From: Azospira inquinata
GTDB taxonomy: Bacteria; Pseudomonadota; Gammaproteobacteria; Burkholderiales; Rhodocyclaceae
Direction: 5' to 3'
DNA: 64,000 bases
NCBI RefSeq assembly: GCF_018905915.1
Contig: NZ_CP064782.1
Span: forward strand, 496,001 to 560,000
This document shows, piece by piece, positions 48,951 through 57,913 of the stretch. A program made the position numbers and the translations under genes. Numbering within the stretch: position 1 is the first letter of the stretch; each line of letters starts with the position of its first letter. Under the pieces are notes generated by a model. It was not told the origin of the DNA. It did not search any database and saw only the letters and a list, made by a program, of their open reading frames with translations.

Positions 48951-48993
48951 AATACGGGCCTCTTGAGGCTACCCGCCGCAAGAGGCCCGTATT
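48951..48993. repeat. Perfect 15-bp inverted repeat
   Basis: AATACGGGCCTCTTG (48951-48965) and its exact complement at 48979-48993, 13-nt spacer. No T tract follows on either strand. It may be a hairpin terminator of the exporter/tautomerase operon, a protein-binding site or a small dispersed element. Confidence 0.75.
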
Positions 48994-49157
48994 GCCTTCG
49001 GCTGCCAGAAGCCCTTAGCTAAATCCTTTATCCACGCCACTCTCCAGGCCGTTTTTTAGCCCGCCGGAAAAACTTTCTTCCCCCTTCCCCGGCCCCCCTT
49101 CCCCCCCGCCCCCTTTCCGGTCATCATGGCGCCCGTTTTTCTCTCCGCCCGTGCCCC

Positions 49158-49931
49158 ATGCCCGATCTGGATCATCCCATCGACGTCAGCGAAGCAGCCG
49201 GCGTCCGCTATCTCCACTTTGGCTCCGACTGGGTCCAGGGGGCCATGCGCATCGCCCGCCCCTATTCCCTGGAGCTGGCCTATACCCGGGAAATGATGGC
49301 CGGGCTGCTCCTGCGGGAACGGGAGCCCTGGCCGGAGACCCTGCTGCTCATCGGCCTGGGGGCCGGTTCCCTGACCAAGTTCGCCTGGCGCCACCTGCCC
49401 CACTGCAAAGTCACCGTGGTGGAAATCAATCCCCGGGTGGCCGCCATGGCCCGCCAATGCTTTAAATTGCCCGAGGCGGGCCCCCACCTGGACTACCGCT
49501 TTGAGGACGGGGCCCGCTTCGTGGCCCGGGCCCGGGAGGCGGGGGAGCGTTACGACTGGATACTGGTGGATAGCTTCGATCCCCAGGCCCGGGCCGGCGC
49601 CCTGGATCGCCAGCCCTTTTACCGGGACTGTGCCGCCTTGCTAGGGCCCCGGGGGCTGCTGGGGGTCAATTTTCTCGGCCGCAGCCGGGGCTTTGGCGCC
49701 AGCGTGGCCCGGCTGGAAGAGGCCTTCCCCGGGCGCACCCTGGTCTTTCCATCCTGCGACAGCGGCAACGCCATTGCCTTTGCCGCCGTGGGAGAGCGGG
49801 TGGATGGGAGTCAGGAGGAATTGAAGGAACGGGCCCAGGCCCTGAAAAAAGACACGGGCCTCAACCTGCTGCCCACCCTGGCCCGGCTGGAGCAGGCCGG
49901 CCACTTTCAGGGACGGCGGCTGGTGCTTTAG
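49158..49931 (+). CDS. Spermidine synthase-like protein
   Basis: A 257-aa Rossmann-fold protein of the polyamine aminopropyltransferase superfamily. Motif I LLIGLGAGSLTKFAWRHLP and acidic motif VTVVEINPRVAAMARQ are clear, followed by YDWILVDSFDPQA in place of the usual catalytic D-x-x-D-P. The N-terminal beta-hairpin domain of true spermidine synthase is very short. Many such proteins in proteobacteria are of unknown function or methyltransferase-like, so aminopropyltransferase activity is not assured. The start has only a weak ribosome-binding site. Confidence 0.8.
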   Translation: MPDLDHPIDVSEAAGVRYLHFGSDWVQGAMRIARPYSLELAYTREMMAGLLLREREPWPETLLLIGLGAGSLTKFAWRHLPHCKVTVVEINPRVAAMARQCFKLPEAGPHLDYRFEDGARFVARAREAGERYDWILVDSFDPQARAGALDRQPFYRDCAALLGPRGLLGVNFLGRSRGFGASVARLEEAFPGRTLVFPSCDSGNAIAFAAVGERVDGSQEELKERAQALKKDTGLNLLPTLARLEQAGHFQGRRLVL

Positions 49932-49963
49932 GCACCACGGCCTTCTTCGGCACCACGGTCTGC

Positions 49964-49980
49964 TCGGGGCTTTGCCCCGA
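49964..49980. terminator. Short GC hairpin after the spermidine synthase-like gene
   Basis: TCGGGGC-TTT-GCCCCGA, a 7-bp stem without a T tract. It is preceded by a short direct repeat (GGCACCACGG twice, 18 bp apart). Possible weak terminator between convergent genes. Confidence 0.4.
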
Positions 49981-50050
49981 AAATGGGCTTGGGGAGAAAG
50001 GTGCCACCGGCGCCATGCCCGGCCCTCGCCCCCTTGCTCCGCCCCCAGCC

Positions 50051-51232
50051 TTAGCCCAGGCTGTCTTCCTGGAAACGGTTCTGGATGGCCGTCACCAGAT
50101 CCGGGTGATCCACCAGTACCGCCACACAATCCTGATCCAGCTTGGCCCCCATTTCCCCGGTCATCACCGCCAGGGCTTCCCCGTTGCTCCAGGCTTCCTT
50201 ATAGGGACGGCGGCTGGTGAGGGCGTCAAAAACATCGGCCACCGCCACAATCCGGGCTTCCAGGGGAATTTCCGTGCCCGCCAGCCGGTCCGGATAGCCG
50301 CTGCCGTCCAGGGCTTCATGGTGGTGGCGCACGATGTGGCGCAGCATGGCCGCCTGGGGCAGGCCGGAGAGGCCGAAATTGGCCAGCATGGCGTCCACCA
50401 TTTCCGCCCCGTGCACCGGGTGTTCCTGAATGACCCGGAATTCCTCCCGGGTCAGCTTGCCCGGCTTCTGCAACAGGGCGTCGGGCACCGCCACCTTGCC
50501 CAGATCGTGGAGGGGCGCAAAGAGAAAAACGTATTCCACAAAGCTGTCGTCCAGGCCCTGGGCCGCCCCCAGCAGGCGGGCGATAAGGTGGGAATAGTGG
50601 GCCATGCGCTCCAGGTGCAGGCCGGTTTCAAAGTCCCGGTGCTGGGCGATCTGGGCCATGGTGCGCACCCCGGCCCCCAGGGTCCGCAGGCAGACCAGTT
50701 CGTTGATCACCACCAGGCTTAATTGGTGCCCCACTTCATCGAGGAAATCCAGGTCCTTTTCCTTGAAAGCGAAGGTCTGGCGGGAATTGAAAAAAATGAA
50801 GCCGAACAATTCCCCGTTGTAAATCATGGGCAGGGTGTAGCTGGTGCCGTAACCCTGGCCGCTAATGCGCCGGCTGTGCTCCCGGGAGCGCCAGTTGGCC
50901 GCCGCAATGTCATTCACCAGCCGGGGATGGCCCCCCTGGGCAATGGAGGAAAGGGACTGGGACTGGGCCAGGGGGCTGGCGTAGAAGGACAGGGGATCGG
51001 CGCCCCCGCTGGCGTGGAGAAAGGTTTTCAGCAGATCGGTACGGGGGTCGTAGGTGACCACCGCCACCCGGTCCAAATCCGGCAGCCGTTCCCGGGCGTA
51101 GCGGTGCAATTCCTGCAGTTTGTCCGGCAAGGGCTGGCTGGCATGGAGAAAGGCCAGCTTATCCCGGCGAAACACCGTATTCGGCAACACTTTGTCCTGC
51201 CCCAACAAACCGAAGGATTTGTCCCAATCCAT
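50051..51232 (-). CDS. HD-GYP phosphodiesterase with GAF-like sensor domain
   Basis: A 393-aa protein with an N-terminal GAF-like domain (about 40-180; SLSSIAQGGHPRLVNDIAA and LPMIYNGELFGFIFFNS) and a complete C-terminal HD-GYP domain. The latter has His242-Asp243 in HDLGK and HHHEALDGSGYP. It is predicted to degrade c-di-GMP in response to a small ligand or redox state. ATG 51232 was chosen because GGGAGTCAGG is just upstream and the extended frame would overlap the divergent glycosyltransferase gene. It is monocistronic as far as can be seen. Confidence 0.9.
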   Translation of the reverse strand: MDWDKSFGLLGQDKVLPNTVFRRDKLAFLHASQPLPDKLQELHRYARERLPDLDRVAVVTYDPRTDLLKTFLHASGGADPLSFYASPLAQSQSLSSIAQGGHPRLVNDIAAANWRSREHSRRISGQGYGTSYTLPMIYNGELFGFIFFNSRQTFAFKEKDLDFLDEVGHQLSLVVINELVCLRTLGAGVRTMAQIAQHRDFETGLHLERMAHYSHLIARLLGAAQGLDDSFVEYVFLFAPLHDLGKVAVPDALLQKPGKLTREEFRVIQEHPVHGAEMVDAMLANFGLSGLPQAAMLRHIVRHHHEALDGSGYPDRLAGTEIPLEARIVAVADVFDALTSRRPYKEAWSNGEALAVMTGEMGAKLDQDCVAVLVDHPDLVTAIQNRFQEDSLG

Positions 51233-51372
51233 CCTGACTCCCGAGCAAAAAAATCCCGTGCCGTGGCCCTTGTCACGCTTCCGACACGTAAGCCCTGCAA
51301 CATGACTGTCATTGGTACGCCTGAAGGCGTTCTTTTTGGTGTGACCGGAAGTAAAACAGAAGAAGGGGCGGC

Positions 51373-52530
51373 ATGCACGTACTGATGATATCCGACGTTT
51401 ATTTCCCACGAATTAACGGGGTTTCCACCTCCATCGAGACCTTTCGCCGGGAATATCAAGCCCTGGGCATCCGGGTCACGGTGGTCGCACCGGACTATCC
51501 CTTAGCAAAACCCGAGCCAGGCATTATCCGCATCCCCTCCCATGCCATTCCCTTCGACCCGGAAGACCGGCGCATGGCCTACGCCCCCCTGCTGGCCCTC
51601 CTGCCCCAACTCAAACAGGAGGGGGTAAGCCTGGTCCATATCCAGACCCCCTTCGTCGCCCATTACGGCGGCCTACGCCTGGCCCGGGCCCTGGGAGTCC
51701 CCTGCTTGGAGACCTACCACACCCTGTTCGAGGAATACTTCCACCACTACATTCCCGGCTTGCCTCGGGCCTGGCTGCGGGCCGCCACCCGCCTCCTTTC
51801 CCGCCGCCAATGCAATGCCCTGGACGCCATTGTGGTGCCTTCCCGGGCCATGGCGGAGCGCCTCACCGCCTACGGCATCACCCGGCCCCGCCACATCATT
51901 CCCACGGGCATTCCCCTGGAACGTTTCCGCCCGGGTAACCGCCAGGCCCTGCGCCAGCGCCTGGGCATTGGGGAGGCCCCCATAGCCCTTTACGTGGGCC
52001 GGGTGGCAGGGGAAAAAAATATCGATTTTCTCCTCCACATGACCCGCCACGCCCTGGACAGCCAACCGGACCTCCATCTGGTGGTGGCCGGGGAAGGCCC
52101 GGCCCTCCCGGGCCTACAACGCCTGGCCCAAAAACTGGCCATCCACCAGCGGGTCCATTTCATCGGCTATCTGGACCGAAACCGGGAACTGCCCGACTGT
52201 TACGCCGCCGCGGACGCCTTCGTCTTCGCCTCCCAGACCGAAACCCAGGGCCTGGTGCTCCTGGAAGCCATGGCCATGGGCATTCCGGTGGTGGCCCTGG
52301 CGGAAATGGGCACCCGGGACATTCTGGAACCGGGCCGGGGCTGCCTGGTGCCCCCGGCGGAGCCCGGGGCTTTCGCCCAGGCCCTCACCGGCCTCCTGGC
52401 CGATCCAGCCTTGCGCCAGCGCCTCGCTCGGGAAGCCCAGGAGTACGTGCAGGAGTGGTCCGCCCCGGCCTGCGCCAAGCGTCTGGCGGATTGCTGCACC
52501 GCCATTTGCGCTCCCCAAAATCTTGGATAA
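51373..52530 (+). CDS. GT4-family glycosyltransferase
   Basis: A 385-aa GT-B enzyme. The N-terminal domain begins MHVLMISDVYFPRINGVSTS, typical of the group that includes diglucosyl-diacylglycerol and mannosyltransferases. The C-terminal donor domain shows YVGRVAGEKNIDFLL and FASQTETQGLVLLEAMA, with the E-x7-E motif. It transfers sugar from a nucleotide donor to a lipid or glycan acceptor at the inner membrane. It stands alone, so the product is unknown. AGAAGGGG lies upstream. Confidence 0.9.
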   Translation: MHVLMISDVYFPRINGVSTSIETFRREYQALGIRVTVVAPDYPLAKPEPGIIRIPSHAIPFDPEDRRMAYAPLLALLPQLKQEGVSLVHIQTPFVAHYGGLRLARALGVPCLETYHTLFEEYFHHYIPGLPRAWLRAATRLLSRRQCNALDAIVVPSRAMAERLTAYGITRPRHIIPTGIPLERFRPGNRQALRQRLGIGEAPIALYVGRVAGEKNIDFLLHMTRHALDSQPDLHLVVAGEGPALPGLQRLAQKLAIHQRVHFIGYLDRNRELPDCYAAADAFVFASQTETQGLVLLEAMAMGIPVVALAEMGTRDILEPGRGCLVPPAEPGAFAQALTGLLADPALRQRLAREAQEYVQEWSAPACAKRLADCCTAICAPQNLG

Positions 52531-52666
52531 ACTGGAAGTCGGTTCTCCCACCCACAACACCCTGAACTTAAGGGGGAGCTCGCCGCGACCGGCCCTCGGG
52601 CCGACGGCCCGCCCCGGAACACCCGGTTCCGGGCATCCCCCAGGATGAAAACGTAGGAGAAAGCCC

Positions 52667-52933
52667 ATGTTAACCCTGCAAGATTGTCTGGATTTTTGCG
52701 ACATGGAGCGTGGCGAAATCGACGCCATCGCCTGCCATGAACACATTCCCCCGGTGGTGGCCGTGGAGCTGTGCGACACCCTGCTCCATTCCCCGGAAGG
52801 TCTGTGCAACCTCCACGCCATGTTTCTGGAAAATATCGAAAACGCCCTGGCCCATGGGGAAGGGGCCCGTGCCCAGGCCCTAACCTGCCAATATCGGCAC
52901 TTTCAGGCCACCCATCCCCTGCCCTTGCCGTAA
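52667..52933 (+). CDS. Small hypothetical protein with conserved-looking cysteines
   Basis: An 88-aa cytoplasmic protein with five cysteines and five histidines (LQDCLDFCDMERGEIDAIACHEHIPP). AGGAG is well placed and a strong terminator follows, supporting a real gene. The sequence is helical and acidic. I do not recognise the family; it resembles short proteobacterial proteins of unknown function. Metal binding is possible from composition only. Confidence 0.75.
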   Translation: MLTLQDCLDFCDMERGEIDAIACHEHIPPVVAVELCDTLLHSPEGLCNLHAMFLENIENALAHGEGARAQALTCQYRHFQATHPLPLP

Positions 52934-52951
52934 GCACCCTGGGCAAAAAGT

Positions 52952-52984
52952 AAAAGGCCGGAGCCTGTAAAGGTCCGGCCTTTT
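52952..52984. terminator. Bidirectional terminator
   Basis: AAAAGGCCGGA (52952-52962) pairs exactly with TCCGGCCTTTT (52974-52984), with T tracts on both strands. It ends the small hypothetical gene and the converging cbiX. Confidence 0.9.
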
Positions 52985-53043
52985 ATTTGGGAGGAAGGGG
53001 CCTTTTCGTGCCCTTTTCCGTGCCCCTTGCCCTCCCTCGCGGC

Positions 53044-53427
53044 TCAGGCAACCGGCCCCAGGGCGTAGGCGGCCATGGCCGCCATGACTTCTGGCGCCTC
53101 CCCCACGGGCCCCAGGAGTTCCAGGGCTACCTGGGGAAAGCGTTGGCCCAGCATCTCCAGGAGGGCGGGCAAATCCCGGGTCAGATGGCCGCTGGAGGCC
53201 ATGAACAGGGGCACCACCCGAATCCGGGTCATTTCCAGGCCCGCCAGTTCTGCCACGCAGGCTTCCAGACTGGGGTTCTGGGTTTCGAGAAACGCCAAAC
53301 GGGTGACCGTGGTCGGAGACCGCTCTGCCACCATTTCCCGCAGCCGTTCCATAGCGGAGGCCCAGGCCGGGTTGCGGGAGCCGTGGGCAAAAAAGATCAG
53401 GGCTTGGGGAGGTTGTTCTAGGGGCAT
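53044..53427 (-). CDS. cbiX: Sirohydrochlorin chelatase (CbiX/SirB short type)
   Basis: A 127-aa small chelatase. It has the family start LIFFAHGSRNPAWASAMERL, whose histidine is the metal-site residue, and the second-strand motif IRVVPLFMASSGHLTRDLP with the other histidine. Such short single-domain proteins insert cobalt, nickel or ferrous iron into sirohydrochlorin. ATG 53427 gives the family start; the longer frame overlaps ybiB. It follows ybiB by 11 bp, so the two are co-transcribed. Siroheme use would fit nitrite or sulfite reduction, but those genes are not here. Confidence 0.9.
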   Translation of the reverse strand: MPLEQPPQALIFFAHGSRNPAWASAMERLREMVAERSPTTVTRLAFLETQNPSLEACVAELAGLEMTRIRVVPLFMASSGHLTRDLPALLEMLGQRFPQVALELLGPVGEAPEVMAAMAAYALGPVA

Positions 53428-53438
53428 AGGGGGCAAAA

Positions 53439-54425
53439 CTAAACGGTGGCGGTCAGACCATTGCCTTCCAGGGCGACGATGGCCTTGGCCTGGTTGAAAT
53501 CCTCCGCATAGCCGCAGGCGTAAAGGCAGCAGGCCAGCTGATTGGCTAAGGGCATGGGGAGCGGCGCCTGGCCGTCCAGAATGCGCCGTATCCATTGGGC
53601 CGTGGCCTTGGCGTCGCATTCATCCGGGAGGCTGGGCAGGGATTTTAAGCTTTCGTGCTCCGCCTCGAACAGCACTTCCAGGCTTTCCTCATGGATGTAT
53701 TCAATGCGGGGCCGGCGTTTGGGATTGGCGAAGGGTTCCCCTTCCGTGGCCCGCAGCAGCAGGGCCCGGCCCCCCAGATAAGAGAACACGTCCCGCATCA
53801 AATCCATGTAGGCCGGATGGGTGGCCGCTCCCAGCACCACCCCGGTGCCTTTGAAAGGGTCCAGCATTTTCACCAGGCTGTGGGCGCTGTTTCGCAGCCC
53901 CAACCGTCCCCGCAGGGCCAGCAGGCCGTTCAGACCGGGGGACAGGACGGGCAGGGGGATGAAGGCCAAGCCCTTTTCATTGAGGGTCTGCTGGGCAGAA
54001 ACCACGGTGGTGCAGGGCATTACCCCCAGTTCCCGAAACACCTGGGCGGTGGTCACCCGGCCATAGCCTTCCAGCAGCCCGTGGACCACCACCGGGATAT
54101 TGAAGCGCTGGAGCAGCAGGGCCAGCAGAGGGGTAAGATTGGCCCCCTTGCGGGCGCCGTTGTAGGAAGGAATGACCAGGGGGCGAATGCGGTTGGTGGC
54201 GCATTTGAGGCCATGGACCCGGTCATTGACAGCGGCCAGGAAGCCGATCATTTCGTCGGCGCACTCCCCTTTCACCCGCAGGGCCAGGGCAATGGCCCCC
54301 AGTTCCAGGTCCGGCACACCGCCGTCCAGCATGGCCCCGTAGAGCTGCTGGGCCTCTTCCAGGGTTAAATCCCGGGCACCGTCGGCGCCCCGGCCCAGTT
54401 CCTTGATATAGGGTACGAAATTCAT
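53439..54425 (-). CDS. ybiB: YbiB-family protein (TrpD2-like)
   Basis: A 328-aa member of the glycosyltransferase family 3 fold related to anthranilate phosphoribosyltransferase. It has the N-terminal helical domain (LTLEEAQQLYGAMLDGGVPDLELGAIALALRVKGE) and a core with IRPLVIPSYNGARKGANLTPLLA. The TrpD catalytic glycine-rich loop is replaced. YbiB/TrpD2 proteins bind nucleic acids in E. coli and their role is unsettled. It is first in a ybiB-cbiX pair. Confidence 0.92.
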   Translation of the reverse strand: MNFVPYIKELGRGADGARDLTLEEAQQLYGAMLDGGVPDLELGAIALALRVKGECADEMIGFLAAVNDRVHGLKCATNRIRPLVIPSYNGARKGANLTPLLALLLQRFNIPVVVHGLLEGYGRVTTAQVFRELGVMPCTTVVSAQQTLNEKGLAFIPLPVLSPGLNGLLALRGRLGLRNSAHSLVKMLDPFKGTGVVLGAATHPAYMDLMRDVFSYLGGRALLLRATEGEPFANPKRRPRIEYIHEESLEVLFEAEHESLKSLPSLPDECDAKATAQWIRRILDGQAPLPMPLANQLACCLYACGYAEDFNQAKAIVALEGNGLTATV

Positions 54426-54741
54426 CGGTCTCCGCTCCTCTCTTCCGGCCCGCTTCTTAGTTAGGGTGAAGCGGTCCTGTCGGCAGCTAGGCCTGGGTGC
54501 TGAACGCTTCCGGGAATTAGAACCCGGATGGTCCGAAAAAAATCCCCAAGGCCCCTCTTATCGCCAGGCGCGAAATACATACGCATGGCATAACTTTGGT
54601 TCGTGGACAATTAGCAACAGCCGTGCCACGCCTGGATTTGGGGAGAATCGGGGATCAGGGGCCCGGCCAGGGGGGCCGGGCCGCCTCGGGATGGTGCGTC
54701 AGCGGAGAGTTGGGCGCCACCCTGGTGCCGGGCGGCCCAAT
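54426..54741. other. Intergenic region between sspB and ybiB
   Basis: About 316 bp. It probably contains the ybiB promoter. A perfect hairpin GGCCCGGCC/GGCCGGGCC (54660-54668 and 54674-54682) lies 60-80 bp past the sspB stop but lacks a T tract. No gene is seen. Confidence 0.45.
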
Positions 54742-55137
54742 TTACTTCACCCGCTGCAACTTGGGGCGGCCGCCAGCCGGAGGGGCGGGAGGCTCGGGCT
54801 CGGGAGAAGCATCCGGCAGAGGGGTGTCTTCCACTTCGAAGGCCATGCCGGCGCCGTTTTCCTTAGCGTAGATGGCCACCACGTTGCCCACGGGAAAGGA
54901 AATATTCCGGGCCACGCCGCCGAAGCGGGCGACGAAGGAAATGTAGTCGTTGTCCATGGCCAGCCGGGACGTGGCGTCGGCACTGATATTCAGAACAATC
55001 TGGCCGTCCCGGGCGAATTCCCGGGGCACCTCGGTCCGTTCATCCACGACCACCGCGATATAGGGCGTAAAGCCGTTATCGGTGCACCACTCGTAAATGC
55101 CCCGAACCATGTAGGGCTTGGTAGATGGTAAATCCAT
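54742..55137 (-). CDS. sspB: ClpXP protease specificity-enhancing factor SspB
   Basis: A 131-aa adaptor that delivers SsrA-tagged proteins to ClpXP. The N-terminal substrate-binding fold is clear (STKPYMVRGIYEWCTDNGFTPYI, VLNISADATSRLAM, SFVARFGGVARNI). The acidic Pro-rich linker and a C-terminal ClpX-binding tail (GGRPKLQRVK) follow. It comes 42 bp after sspA, the standard order in betaproteobacteria after petABC. Confidence 0.96.
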   Translation of the reverse strand: MDLPSTKPYMVRGIYEWCTDNGFTPYIAVVVDERTEVPREFARDGQIVLNISADATSRLAMDNDYISFVARFGGVARNISFPVGNVVAIYAKENGAGMAFEVEDTPLPDASPEPEPPAPPAGGRPKLQRVK

Positions 55138-55179
55138 GATGATGGGCCGAAAAAAGGGCGCCGCAGCGCCCGTGGTTGC

Positions 55180-55776
55180 TTACTTGCGCATGACCTTTTC
55201 CGACGGGGTCAAAGCATCGATAAACCCTTGTCGGCTGAAAATGCGCTCCGCGTACTTCATCAAGGGCGCCGCGCTCTTGGGCAGTTCAATGCTGTAATGG
55301 TCCAAGCGCCACAGCAAGGGGGCGATGGCCACGTCCAGCATGGAAAATTCGTCCCCCAGCATAAACTTTTGCTTGGAGAACATGGGCGCCAGTTCGGTGA
55401 GCCGGTTTTTCACTTCCGTGCGCGCCTTCTCCGCCGTCTTCTGGTTCTTTTCCAGGGCTTCGATGTGCACGAAAATCTCCCGTTCCATGGTGGACAGGAG
55501 CTGGCGCGCCCGGGCCCGCATAATGGGATCCGGCGGCATCAGCTGGGGATGGGGGAAGCGCTCATCAATGTATTCGTTGATGATATTCGGTTCATACAGA
55601 ATGAGCTCCCGCTCCACCAAGACCGGCACCCGGTTGTAAGGGTTGATGACGGCGATGTCTTCCGGTTTGTTGAAGAGATCCACGTCGATGACCTGGAAAT
55701 CCATGCCCTTTTCGTACAGGACGATGCGGCAGCGATGGCTAAACGGGTCAGTGGTCCCGGAGTAGAGGTTCATCAT
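55180..55776 (-). CDS. sspA: Stringent starvation protein A (GST-fold)
   Basis: A 198-aa glutathione-S-transferase-fold protein that binds RNA polymerase in the stationary phase. The N-terminal thioredoxin-like part reads LYSGTTDPFSHRCRIVLYEKG and includes RVPVLVERELILYEPNIINEYIDE; the helical C-terminal half follows. The start is put at 55776 (ATG) with GAGG eight bases upstream; TTG 55782 is less likely. It lies between petC and sspB. Confidence 0.95.
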   Translation of the reverse strand: MMNLYSGTTDPFSHRCRIVLYEKGMDFQVIDVDLFNKPEDIAVINPYNRVPVLVERELILYEPNIINEYIDERFPHPQLMPPDPIMRARARQLLSTMEREIFVHIEALEKNQKTAEKARTEVKNRLTELAPMFSKQKFMLGDEFSMLDVAIAPLLWRLDHYSIELPKSAAPLMKYAERIFSRQGFIDALTPSEKVMRK

Positions 55777-55857
55777 AGTCAATACCTCAAAATGGAATCG
55801 GCACCGCCGCCGGGGAAAGCCCCCGGCAAACGATGCCGTTGCCTGGATCAGGCGGGG

Positions 55858-56592
55858 TTAATGCACGTCTTTCCAGTATTCCCGCTTCAGCAGGTAAGCC
55901 AGAACACCCAGCACGGCGAGGAACAGCAGCACGCCGACGCCCAGTTGCTTACGGAAATTGGCGCCCGGTTCGCTCATGAACACCAGGTAGCCGACCAGGT
56001 CAGCCACTTCCTTGTCGTACTCGGCGGGGGACAGCTTGCCGGGCACTGCAAGTTTCAGGTGCTTATGTTCGTTACCGGCGGCATCCTTTTCCACGTCCAG
56101 CACTTGCTGGCCTTGGAGTTCCCACAGGACGTGGGGCATGCCGACGTTTTCAAACACGGTGTTGTTCCAGCCGGTCGGACGGTTGTCGTCCCGGTAGAAA
56201 GAACGCAGATAGGTGTAGAGCCAGTCGGCGCCGGAACCCGCCTCGGATTCCTTGGCCCGGGCGATAACGCTCAGGTCAGGAGGCGTGGCACCGAACCACT
56301 TCTTGGCTTCGTCAGGACGAATCCCGACGCGCATGGTGTCACCCACTTTTTCGCCGGCGAACATCAGATTGTCCTTAATCTGTTGCTCGGTCAGACCGAT
56401 GTCCTTGAGGCGGTTGTAACGCATGGAGGAAGCGCCGTGGCAGCTCAGGCAGTAATTCACGAAGAGCTTGGCACCGTTTTGCAGGGCGGCCTGATCGTGG
56501 GAAACGTCAGGAGCCTTGTCCAATTCCAGGGGGGCACCACTGGCCAGCACCGTCAAGGGTGCGAAAAGCAGTGCGAGGAGCAGTTTTTTCAT
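55858..56592 (-). CDS. petC: Ubiquinol-cytochrome c reductase, cytochrome c1
   Basis: A 244-aa subunit of the bc1 complex with a signal peptide and heme motif CLSCH at 48-52. Family segments include MRYNRLKDIGL, RVGIRPDEAKKWFGATPPDLS, and YLRSFYRDDNRPTGWNN. The C-terminal anchor (GVLLFLAVLGVLAYLLKREYW) is present. It passes electrons from the Rieske protein to soluble cytochrome c. It is the last gene of petABC, 16 bp after petB. Confidence 0.97.
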   Translation of the reverse strand: MKKLLLALLFAPLTVLASGAPLELDKAPDVSHDQAALQNGAKLFVNYCLSCHGASSMRYNRLKDIGLTEQQIKDNLMFAGEKVGDTMRVGIRPDEAKKWFGATPPDLSVIARAKESEAGSGADWLYTYLRSFYRDDNRPTGWNNTVFENVGMPHVLWELQGQQVLDVEKDAAGNEHKHLKLAVPGKLSPAEYDKEVADLVGYLVFMSEPGANFRKQLGVGVLLFLAVLGVLAYLLKREYWKDVH

Positions 56593-56608
56593 TTCTCTCG
56601 TCCTTTGC

Positions 56609-57910
56609 TTAGTGGGTGACCCGCTCGGGTTCCGGGCTGTACTTGTCCACCTTCGAGTACCAGGGCATGGTCAGGAAGAAGGCAAAGTAGATAACGCCGC
56701 AGATCTGGGAAATCTTTTCACCCCAGAAAGACGGCGGTTGGGTACCCAGGTAGCCGAGAATGACAAACGCCACCACAAACAGGGCCAGGAAGGTCTTGTA
56801 GATAGGACCGCGGTAACGGATGGACTTCACCGGGCTGCGATCCAACCAGGGCAGGAAGGCGATGATCACCACGGAAGCGCCCATGGCCACCACACCCCAG
56901 AACTTGGCATCCAAACCGAACAGGGGGTAGGTCACCGCCCGCAGGATGGAATAGAAGGGGGTGAAGTACCACACCGGAGCGATGTGGGGCGGAGTCTTCA
57001 TGGGATCGGCCGGAATGAAGTTGTTGGATTCCAGGAAGTAACCGCCGCCTTCCGGCGCGAAGAACACCACGCAGGAGAAGACGAAGAGGAACACCACCAC
57101 GCCAACGATATCCTTCACCGTGTAGTAGGGATGGAACGGAATCCCGTCCAGGGGAATACCGTGTTCATCCTTGTGCTTCTTGATTTCCACACCGTCCGGG
57201 TTGTTGGACCCCACTTCGTGGAGGGCCAGCAAGTGGGCAACCACCAGACCCAGGAGAACCAGGGGCATGGCGATAACGTGGAAGGAGAAGAAGCGGTTCA
57301 GAGTCGCATCCCCCACCACGAAGTCACCCCGCAGCCACACGGACAGGTCCGGGCCAACGAAGGGAATGGCGGAGAACAGATTGACGATCACCTGGGCGCC
57401 CCAGAAGGACATTTGTCCCCAAGGCAGGAGGTAGCCGAAGAAGGCTTCACCCATCAAGCACAGGAAAATCCCGATCCCGAACAGCCAGATCAGTTCCCGG
57501 GGCTTACGGTAGGAACCGTAGAGCAGACCGCGGAACATGTGCAGATAGACCACGATGAAGAAGGAAGAAGCACCGGTGGAGTGCAGGTAGCGGATCAACC
57601 AGCCCCAGGGCACGTCCCGCATAATGTACTCGACGCTGGCGAAGGCCACCGGCACACCGGCAGCGTTCAGGGAAGCATCGGGCTTGTAGTGCATGACCAG
57701 GAAAATACCGGTCACGATCTGGATCACCAGCACCAGCAGGGCCAGGGAGCCGAAGAAGTACCAGAAGTTGAAGTTCTTCGGTGCGTAGTATTCGGCCAGA
57801 TGGCCACGCCACATGGCCGTGGCCGGGAAACGGGCATCCACCCATTCGAGCAAGTTGCCGGCCTTAGAGCCGTCGGACTTGTACTTTTCAAAGTTGGTAT
57901 TGGCAGCCAT
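56609..57910 (-). CDS. petB: Ubiquinol-cytochrome c reductase, cytochrome b
   Basis: A 433-aa membrane subunit with eight segments that oxidises ubiquinol and carries two b hemes. The family patterns are visible: NFWYFFGSLALLVLVIQIVTGI, SFFIVVYLHMFRGLLYGSY, GEAFFGYLLPWGQMSFWGAQV, and FSFHVIAMPLVLLGLV for heme histidines. PEWYFTPFYSILRA at the quinol site reads PVWYFTPFYSILRA. It is three bases from petA. Confidence 0.97.
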   Translation of the reverse strand: MAANTNFEKYKSDGSKAGNLLEWVDARFPATAMWRGHLAEYYAPKNFNFWYFFGSLALLVLVIQIVTGIFLVMHYKPDASLNAAGVPVAFASVEYIMRDVPWGWLIRYLHSTGASSFFIVVYLHMFRGLLYGSYRKPRELIWLFGIGIFLCLMGEAFFGYLLPWGQMSFWGAQVIVNLFSAIPFVGPDLSVWLRGDFVVGDATLNRFFSFHVIAMPLVLLGLVVAHLLALHEVGSNNPDGVEIKKHKDEHGIPLDGIPFHPYYTVKDIVGVVVFLFVFSCVVFFAPEGGGYFLESNNFIPADPMKTPPHIAPVWYFTPFYSILRAVTYPLFGLDAKFWGVVAMGASVVIIAFLPWLDRSPVKSIRYRGPIYKTFLALFVVAFVILGYLGTQPPSFWGEKISQICGVIYFAFFLTMPWYSKVDKYSPEPERVTH

Positions 57911-57913
57911 TCC

